DNA from: an uncultured bacterium
GTDB taxonomy: Bacteria > Vulcanimicrobiota > CADAWZ01
DNA length: 32,366 nucleotides
Direction of reading: 5' to 3'
Assembly (NCBI GenBank): GCA_949288455.1
Contig: CASEKF010000060.1
Coordinates: forward strand, 1-32,366
In this document: positions 1 to 7,600 of the stretch, one piece after another
Numbering within the stretch: the stretch's first letter is position 1
How the letters are laid out: every line of letters begins with the position of its first letter
The notes under the pieces: model-generated
The model's database searches: none
Seen by the model: only the letters and a program-made list of their open reading frames with translations
What the model was told of the DNA's origin: nothing
Translations under genes and position numbers: made by a program

Positions 1-2
1 TA

Positions 3-878
3 GACGCATATGAGCAGGATAAGACTCTATTTACTCTTAACTATAGCTTTACTCAAGGAGAAAAAATACTGAAGGAAATCGAAAGCCTGCGCAAAAATTC
101 CGAAGATCTCGACGAGTGTAAAGAATTAAAAGAAGTAATAGATCACATCATTTTTAAAGACGCGGAAATGTTCGATACATGCGCCTTTATAGAAAGTTAT
201 TTCCTGGAAAAAAGCGGAATAGCAAACTCTTCGCTATATAACGAGCAAAGAGCGGACTTAAAACAAAGGATACTTTCCAGCGCCACTATCTTTTTTTACG
301 GCGGGAGAGTATATGTTTTAGCCAACAGACTTAGATTTTATCAGTTAGCCGATTTTTTTAAAGAAGCTCTTAAAAACGGAAGCAATACGTTCGGCATCAG
401 CGCGGGAACGCTTTGCCATCAAGACAGATTTTATCTCAATATGGATAGATTCTCTCCCGGAGGCTATCTAAGAGCAAGCGACATGGGCATGGGTCTTACT
501 CATGGCTTATGGGTAACTCCGCATGCCGAAGACTACAATTATATCCGAGACGCAGATCGAGACGCCCTGTCGTTTTTCTCTCTCAGACAAACTAACGGAG
601 TAGTCGTAGGACTTAGCGCCAAAAGTATATTATTATGCGAAAAATATAAAGATCCGCTAGACGACAATATATACGGCAGATATACTTCCATAGGAGACGA
701 ACCCGTGCTTATCTTCGGCATAAGGGGAATAAAACATGAAATGAAAAAAAACGCGCAGATTATACTTCCGGACACTAAATTTTACGACGGCAAACCAATG
801 ATAGGCGATCAAGAAGATATAGACGAACTGGAAATGGCGCGACTAATTTCTCCTCGCAATAAGACGATAAAAAATTAA
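3..878 (+). CDS. Peptidase S51-like protein, 5'-truncated by the window edge
   Basis: The reading frame is open from base 3, so the gene begins upstream of the window; an internal ATG at 168 is not needed as a start. Of 291 visible residues, the part after residue 56 has a peptidase S51 (dipeptidase E/cyanophycinase-like) layout. There is a hydrophobic strand ending FFYGG, then GISAGT with the candidate nucleophile serine at codon 399-401. A stretch follows with THGLWVTPH, acidic residues and IRDADRD, matching the D/H-x-R region after the nucleophile elbow, and then a GLSAKS strand. Known members cleave Asp-X dipeptides or cyanophycin; the substrate here is not readable. The extra N-terminal part (about 55 visible residues, charged and helical) is unlike short dipeptidase E. 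A terminator hairpin follows the stop codon. Family assignment is by motif pattern only; it could be a non-peptidase class I glutamine amidotransferase-like fold. Confidence 0.6.
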   Translation, partial: DAYEQDKTLFTLNYSFTQGEKILKEIESLRKNSEDLDECKELKEVIDHIIFKDAEMFDTCAFIESYFLEKSGIANSSLYNEQRADLKQRILSSATIFFYGGRVYVLANRLRFYQLADFFKEALKNGSNTFGISAGTLCHQDRFYLNMDRFSPGGYLRASDMGMGLTHGLWVTPHAEDYNYIRDADRDALSFFSLRQTNGVVVGLSAKSILLCEKYKDPLDDNIYGRYTSIGDEPVLIFGIRGIKHEMKKNAQIILPDTKFYDGKPMIGDQEDIDELEMARLISPRNKTIKN

Positions 879-933
879 AACAACAACGAATCTATTTTGT
901 AATTTTCTAATTTTGAGCGCAAAAGACTGCGAT

Positions 934-992
934 AAAGGCTTGACTCCCGGATATGCCATATTTAATGGCTATAGCAAAGAGCTCAAGCCTTT
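934..992 (+). terminator. Rho-independent terminator between convergent genes
   Basis: Perfect 10-bp arms AAAGGCTTGA (934-943) and TCAAGCCTTT (983-992) enclose a smaller hairpin GCCAT/ATGGC (955-969). On the plus strand the outer arm runs into TTTTATTTTAG, so it fits termination of the S51-like gene. It lies five bases beyond the stop codon of the minus-strand kinase gene and may also serve that transcript, although the T-run is weaker in that direction. Confidence 0.7.
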
Positions 993-996
993 TATT

Positions 997-3900
997 TTAG
1001 TCTATAGAAGGTATCTCCTGAACTTTTCGTTCTTTTTCTCCCCTGTTTATCTCGTCAAAATAACTTGACGGAATGGAAGGTATTTTAACGGTATTCCTTT
1101 TGGGAACGTATTTTTTTGAGGGGCTGCCGTAAGATTTTCTTTTATATCCTCCGTCGTATCTCCTCCAGGCGCTATTATAATAGCTTGGCACCGCGGGGGC
1201 CTTTTCTTTATTTATTGCGGCTACCATATCTTCGATTGATTTAAGCACGTCCTTCCTATCTTTATTAAGCTCTTGAGCTTTAGGGCTGTATTTAATAACC
1301 TCGTCTTTTTTATTCAACTTATATAAGGTTAAAATATATTTATAAGCCGCTTTTCCGGACTCGGGATTTAAAGCCAAAGCATAAGATAGTTCCTTAGCCG
1401 CTTCTTTATATTTTTTTTCGTCATACATTTTATTGCATATTTTTAAAATTTCGTCAGATTGTTCGTTAACTTTATTTTTATCAAGTTTTCTCGCCTGATT
1501 TATATATGAGAGAACCTCCGGCGAAAGTTTGCCTTTTTCCCTATAAACATCCTCGCCCAACTCCAGCGACAGATCGACAATTTCGCTATTTAATTCGTCT
1601 AATTGCGAATTTTTTTTCAGAATATCTAAAGCTTCTTTCTTTTTTCCCGACTCTTTTAAAGCCTTCGCATAATCGATATAAGAAATCTCAACGCCTTCCG
1701 AGATGGATTGTTCAAAATACTCGCAAGCTTTTGCATATTCTTTCTTATTTAAAGATATTTCAGTAAGAGCATGCAGCGCTAATCTTCTATCTTCATCATT
1801 ATCGGTATCGTCTAAGATTCGCGAATATGTTTCCAAAGCCTTGTCATACTCATCGTTCTTTTTGTAAAGCTCCGCTAAAGACTTCTTTACTTCAAGATTA
1901 TCAGAAAAGACCCGCAAAGATTTTTTATAAAATTCCTCGGCTGTTTTATAATCGGCCGCTATTTTGGCTTTCTCGGCATAAACCGACGAAATAAAGACGG
2001 CTCGATCGCCGTATGCCTGAGGATATTCCTTTTCTAGAACAGCGCAATATTCTAAGGCTTTATCTATATTTCCGGCCTTAAAATATGAAGAAGATATATT
2101 GCAAATAATATTGTCTTTCGAGTTTATATCAGGATCTCGTTTCAAAGCTTCTTCATACATTTTCGCCGCTTGTTCATATCTAGCCGCCGCAAAATTTTTC
2201 TCAGCCTCCAAGATATAATCCGTTCTCGTAGACGCATAAAACGCTAAGGCGATAGCTATGAAAATAACGGCGATAAATCCTGCCGCTATAAATTTCAGCA
2301 GGGTTCCAGGACTTTTTAGAAACGACAAAACATAAGGAAGTTTTGAAGCTTCTAGATCAACTTTAACTTCTCGGTCTCTCAAAGTTCCGGATTCGCCGAT
2401 CGCTTCTTCAATATCCGAATCGTTTTTATTATTCCGCGAATCGGAACGTTCCGCAATAGCTGAATTTTCGCCGTTATCGTCAACCTCAACGTTATTTTCG
2501 CGTTCAATCCGCTCTCTAGCAAAATTGGAATCGTTATCTTCGTTTGGATATTCTTCAGACAAATCCTTAACGGCGTCTTGTGATGGCCCTGCGTAAGAGC
2601 TCTCGTTTTTTTGCGCAAAAACGTCGTCTCTTGATTCTGTCTCAGACGATAAAGAAATATCTTTTTTAGATTGAATCAAAGATTCCTCAAAGCGATTTTC
2701 CAAAGTTTCCGATTGAAAAGATTGCCCGGCGTTCTCAGAATCTTCATTGGCTCCGCTATTACTCTTTTCTGCTCGTTCAAGAAGCTCGCCGTTTTCGATA
2801 TCGTCTAACGCGGCGTCGATATTATGGCGTTTAACGGGTTTCTGAAAAGCGGCAACGTTATTTTCAACTTCTAAAGCTTTAAAATCAGAAGGTTTCGATT
2901 CGTTTGAATTAAAATCGAAACCTTTATCACTATTTTGAAGCTCAAAATCTAAAGAGTCATTAAGCTCGTCAACGCTATTTGATATTTTACGCTCTTCATT
3001 GGAGACGCTGGATTCAACATATAAATTTGCGACGTTATATACGGTGGAATACTCGTTCTTTTTTAAAGACGAACTATTTCTTGAATCCGCTTGCGACGAA
3101 TCCTTAATCTGAGATATCGATTCTTGTTCAATATTTTTGTGAGAATCATAAACGGAACTTATCTCGTTTCCGGAATCAGTTCTTTTCTGTCCGTCACTCT
3201 CAGCTTCCTGAGGTTCATATAAGCTCTCGCCGTTATACTTTCGTAAATCTTTTAACCTTTCCTTAAATGCAAGCAAATCGGCGCTGTCGTTATACGCAAT
3301 AAGCTGAGTCTTCGTTTTTATTTTATTTATGTTATCTTCTTGCTTAGGCGCTAAAGCCGATTCTTGAGAATCCTGTTTATCATAATCAGCCGAAGAGTCG
3401 GAAGGAGCTTGCGATAAATGCAATTTTTTAATCGATTTTATGTTTTTATGCGGTAAAACGAGAGTTTTCAGCGATTTTAAAATAGATTTGTCAGGCAAAT
3501 AGTCCATATTGGAAGATTGTCTGAAAAAATCCGTCGACATACCTGACAGACAGCTTACAAAAGCGTTGCAGGATGGAAATCTCTGTTCCGGACTTTTTGA
3601 AAGAGCTTTTAAAATAGCCTTAGAGGCATACTCGGGAATGCTTGGACATAAGGTTCTAGGATCTTTAGGTTCCTGATTGATCTGTTTTATAGCTATGCTC
3701 ATAGGATTCCCGTCTTCCTCATAAAAAGGAGGGCTGCCTACTAACATTTCATATGTCGTAGCGGCGAGCGAATATTGATCAGATCTGGAAGTTAACTTAG
3801 CTCCGTTGCATTGTTCGGGAGACGCGTATTCAGCCGTTCCCGCAAAGCCGATTACAGAATCCGGAATTAAAATAGAACATGCTACGCCAAAATCGGTAAG

Positions 3901-4347
3901 ATAAGCGTTTTTATGATTGTCAAGAAGTATATTTCCGGGCTTTATATCTCTATGGCAAAAGCCTTTTCCATGAACATAATCAAGAGCGGCCGCGATTTGA
4001 TAAAGAATGTGAATAACGTCGAATAGCTCCAGACGCTCCTTAGCGTCTATTTCCTCTCCAAGATCATGTCCCTCCACATACTGCATAACATAATAAATTC
4101 TATTCTTATAATATCCGGCGTCGTAAACTCGCACTATATTCGGATGTTCAAGGCTGGTCGCACTAAAAATCTCATATTTAAAACGCTCGTAAGCTTTTAT
4201 AGAAGAAAAATCGGGATTTAAAATTTTGATAGCTACAAATCTGGAAAGATGAAGATCTAAAGCTTTATAAATGACCCCCATTCCGCCTCGTCCTATCTCA
4301 TTTTCAATTCTATATCTACTGTTTATCAAATACTTTAAAGACGCCAT
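997..4347 (-). CDS. Receptor-type serine/threonine protein kinase with one membrane helix and TPR sensor region
   Basis: 1116 aa. Residues 12-270 form a complete Hanks-type (PknB-like) kinase domain: glycine loop GRGGMG (19-24), VAIK lysine 41, catalytic loop HRDIKPGN (132-139), DFG (152-154) and activation segment ending YASPEQ. All key residues are present, so it should be active. HRD arginine 133 suggests control by activation-loop phosphorylation. Residues about 280-670 are a Ser/Asp/Glu/Asn-rich, probably disordered linker. One hydrophobic helix lies at about 685-705 (FIAAGFIAVIFIAIALAFY). After it come TPR-type helical repeats (about 710-1040), presumably outside the cytoplasm, and a basic, Tyr/Pro-rich tail. 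The usual PASTA sensor is replaced by TPRs. It lies downstream of the large synthase gene on the same strand but behind that gene's terminator, so co-transcription is doubtful. A GGCGGA sequence 12 bases upstream may serve as ribosome binding site. Confidence 0.93.
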   Translation of the reverse strand: MASLKYLINSRYRIENEIGRGGMGVIYKALDLHLSRFVAIKILNPDFSSIKAYERFKYEIFSATSLEHPNIVRVYDAGYYKNRIYYVMQYVEGHDLGEEIDAKERLELFDVIHILYQIAAALDYVHGKGFCHRDIKPGNILLDNHKNAYLTDFGVACSILIPDSVIGFAGTAEYASPEQCNGAKLTSRSDQYSLAATTYEMLVGSPPFYEEDGNPMSIAIKQINQEPKDPRTLCPSIPEYASKAILKALSKSPEQRFPSCNAFVSCLSGMSTDFFRQSSNMDYLPDKSILKSLKTLVLPHKNIKSIKKLHLSQAPSDSSADYDKQDSQESALAPKQEDNINKIKTKTQLIAYNDSADLLAFKERLKDLRKYNGESLYEPQEAESDGQKRTDSGNEISSVYDSHKNIEQESISQIKDSSQADSRNSSSLKKNEYSTVYNVANLYVESSVSNEERKISNSVDELNDSLDFELQNSDKGFDFNSNESKPSDFKALEVENNVAAFQKPVKRHNIDAALDDIENGELLERAEKSNSGANEDSENAGQSFQSETLENRFEESLIQSKKDISLSSETESRDDVFAQKNESSYAGPSQDAVKDLSEEYPNEDNDSNFARERIERENNVEVDDNGENSAIAERSDSRNNKNDSDIEEAIGESGTLRDREVKVDLEASKLPYVLSFLKSPGTLLKFIAAGFIAVIFIAIALAFYASTRTDYILEAEKNFAAARYEQAAKMYEEALKRDPDINSKDNIICNISSSYFKAGNIDKALEYCAVLEKEYPQAYGDRAVFISSVYAEKAKIAADYKTAEEFYKKSLRVFSDNLEVKKSLAELYKKNDEYDKALETYSRILDDTDNDEDRRLALHALTEISLNKKEYAKACEYFEQSISEGVEISYIDYAKALKESGKKKEALDILKKNSQLDELNSEIVDLSLELGEDVYREKGKLSPEVLSYINQARKLDKNKVNEQSDEILKICNKMYDEKKYKEAAKELSYALALNPESGKAAYKYILTLYKLNKKDEVIKYSPKAQELNKDRKDVLKSIEDMVAAINKEKAPAVPSYYNSAWRRYDGGYKRKSYGSPSKKYVPKRNTVKIPSIPSSYFDEINRGEKERKVQEIPSID

Positions 4348-4547
4348 AACTCAGCAGTCCGCCTTTTACGAGCTTTAATTTCATTTTTCTATTGTCAAAA
4401 TGTTTTTCCCTTTTAACGAACAAACTATAACCGTTTTAGATTTACGATAATAAATTATAAACGGCTTAAAAAAACAAAAATTTTAGTAAAAATGTAAAAC
4501 ATTATCTTTTACGGATTATAAACGACACTAATACGTCGGAGATATAA

Positions 4548-4588
4548 AAACTTAGCCCGCTGCTATCACAAGACAGCGAGCTAAGTTT
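4548..4588 (-). terminator. Rho-independent terminator of the synthase gene
   Basis: Arms AAACTTAGC (4548-4556) and GCTAAGTTT (4580-4588) are continued inward by CGCTG/CAGCG (4558-4562/4574-4578). Read on the minus strand, the stem is followed by TTTTTAT. It lies about 20 bases after the synthase stop codon. The rest of the 259-bp gap to the kinase gene is very AT-rich, and I see no further gene in it. Confidence 0.85.
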
Positions 4589-4606
4589 CCATAATTTTTT
4601 TAAAGA

Positions 4607-7600
4607 TTAAAGCTTATTAGCTAAAAACGTTTTTTTCAAATTTTCATATACGACGCATTCACAGCCTAACATTTCCGCTACAAGATCGCCTTTGGAATTC
4701 TTAAAGAAAATATCTGATACGACTATATTGTTTGCGCTTGATTTTACAAAAACCGCAATTCTAATTTCTTTTTCGGAAATACGAGAGTACTGACGAAAAG
4801 ACTTTACATACGCGGGCAAAGAAGGAGCTGAGTTATACTTTAAAGTCCACAGAATAATAGCCTGAAACGCGCAGTCGCTTATAAGAGGATCCGAAACCCA
4901 TCCGCTCCTTTTTGGATGAAGAATCCATTCCGCAGGCTTAGGAGCCGTTACGGCTTTTAATTCTATGCCTTTTTCAGAAAAACCGATAACATTTTTAATA
5001 CCTTGAAGAGCTTTGCCATGGAAAAGTCCAGAATATAAATCGTCTCCTTTAAATTCGCCGCCTGCAATAGACTCTAAACAAGCAAGTTTGACTGCCGGTT
5101 TAGAAGACGACAAAATAATAGACGCGCTAACTTTAAGTTCCCAATTTCCACTTTTATTTAACGTTTTCAATTCTGAGTATAAACATATACGACCGTCAGT
5201 TTTTTCTCGTTCTGAGACAAAAACTCCGCAAAGAAGCTTTTGATTTTTTTCTAGTTTAATCGGCGCATGAACTCTCATATCGTCGTATCCGATGAAAAAA
5301 TATCCCGGATTAGCGGCAAGCGCGCCTTCCATAAGAAGTTCTGCCGAAAGAGCTAAAGGCATAACGGCCTTAGCGTCGATTACATGGTCTTTAAGAACGG
5401 GAAATTCGCTTATGGAAAGTTCTTTTTTAAACGCAGGTTCGACAGAAGTATCCAATTTAGCGAGAACAACTTTTTCAACTTCTTCGTCGCCGAATAAAAT
5501 TTCATCTGCCATAAGTCTGGCTCCCGAGGCGAGAGGAATAACTCCTACTCCCTCCGAAGCGAATAATTTTTTCAGCCCGGCGTCGACCATTCCGCCGTCC
5601 CAAGGCCCCCAATTAAACGATTTCACGACGCAATCAGGACGCGTAAATTTTTCTTTCCGAGCCAATTTATTCAAAATTTCATTCGCCGCGCAATAGTCTA
5701 TCTGTCCTTTTCTTCCGAATCTAGCGGTCGACGAACTGAAGAACGCGATCAATTTTAATTCTTTTTGTCCTAATATCCTTAATAATTGTTCGGCTCCGTC
5801 GACTTTAGTTCTTAAAACGCTACTAAATTCGTCAAGCGTTTTATCGGCGAGCAACTTATCTTTTATAATTCCGGCTCCATGAATAAATCCGACGACGCTT
5901 CCCAGACGTTCGGCTTCCTTCGTAATTTTATCTAAATAATCAACATTTCTTACGTCCGCCCTAACGTAACTGCATTTAACTCCCGTTTTACGTATAGAAG
6001 ACATAGTCTTTTTTATTTCTCTGGACGCTAAAATTTCTCTGGCTTTTCCGCCTGTTTCAGCAGGGCGAGACGCAGGTTCATAACGCGTTAAAACCCGCCT
6101 GATCTCTATTTCGGAATCAATTTGTTTCGTATATTCCGGCTCTTCTTTTAAAATATCGGTTCGACCGACCAAAACAACGGAGGGACGCTTTCCTTCAGGC
6201 AAAGCTTTAAGCAATTCGCATAAACAAAAAGCGGTAACGCCTCGTCCTCCTCCGGTGGCAATGATAACGTCTCCGGAGGCAAACAAGTCTTTCGGAACGG
6301 ATAAATTTGGCATATGAGTTTTAGAAATATTTAAAGATTTAACGCCGTCCTTTGAAACAGCGACTTCAATAGGGCCTTCGGCGAGAAGTTCATAAGCCAA
6401 CGTTTTTAGCTTAGACTTATTTCCCATTAAATCAGGATCAAAGTCGATTGCTCTCATAAATACCGAAGGAAATTCAAGAGCCGCAGTTTTAATAAGCCCG
6501 GCTAACCCTCCTTGATTAGGTTCTCTTATATTTCCGGTTAAACCAAAAGCTCCGTCCATAAAAGAAACCGAAGCTAAACCTTTTCCTCCGGACTTCAAAA
6601 ATTCTTTAACGACACAGAAAGCTCGCTCAATAAATGAAACGTCGGTTTCCGCCTCTTCTCCGGCAATAACCAGAAAGTCTATATCTTTCGGTATACTATC
6701 AAGAGTTCCGACGGAAGGATGATATCCAAGAGCTTCAAATCCGATTTTAATAATAGACGCGGATTTACCCTTATCTGAAACTATATGAACTCCGGCAAAA
6801 TTCCGAATCTTGCTTTCTCCTTTTAAATCAAGCGATAATTTCATCATTGAAAGCGTCGAATAGTCGGAAGTTTCGGGAAAAGATATGCCGGCGCGAGAAT
6901 TTTCGGAAGAATCGTCAGACGCGGAAAAATCGGAAATGCCGCCGCGTATAAAGGAAACGGCTTCGCCGACGGTGCGAATGGACCCCATATCGGAAGCGCT
7001 TACGGAAGGCATGCCGGGAAGCAAATCTTTTAAAGAAGAAAATATCTCAACCTTCTTTATGGAATCTATGCCCAAATCAGACTCTAAATCCATTTCCGCG
7101 GAAAGCATTTCGGAAGGATAACCGGTTTTATCGGATATAACCTTCACCAAAACGCCGAACAAGGAAGAATCGCCGGAAGAATTATCGGCATTGGAAGAAC
7201 GACGCTTACTTTCGGAAGAAGGAAGAATATTTAAAAATCCCGTTTCAGATTTATAATTAGCCGTTTCAGAAGTATCGCTCTCAATGATGGATACGGAAGG
7301 CAAACGCTGTTCGGATTCCGAGCGGGGAACATGCGGTTCGGCTTTGGCAGCCGAGCTAACAGGCGCGTTGCCCGATATATTTAAAGCGACTCTCAGCGAG
7401 TCCAAAACGATCCTTTGGTTTTCAAGAAATTGTCTGTGAAGTTCAGCCGTCTGCAAATACATAGCCTCAATGGCCTTCGCCAGGCTATTTTCTTTCGACG
7501 AAACGAATTGTGAAGCGGCATTAGAAATATCTTTTGAAATTTTATCGTCGGAAATCCGTTTTTCCGACAAAACTTTTTCATAAAACCGAACGTCTCTGTA

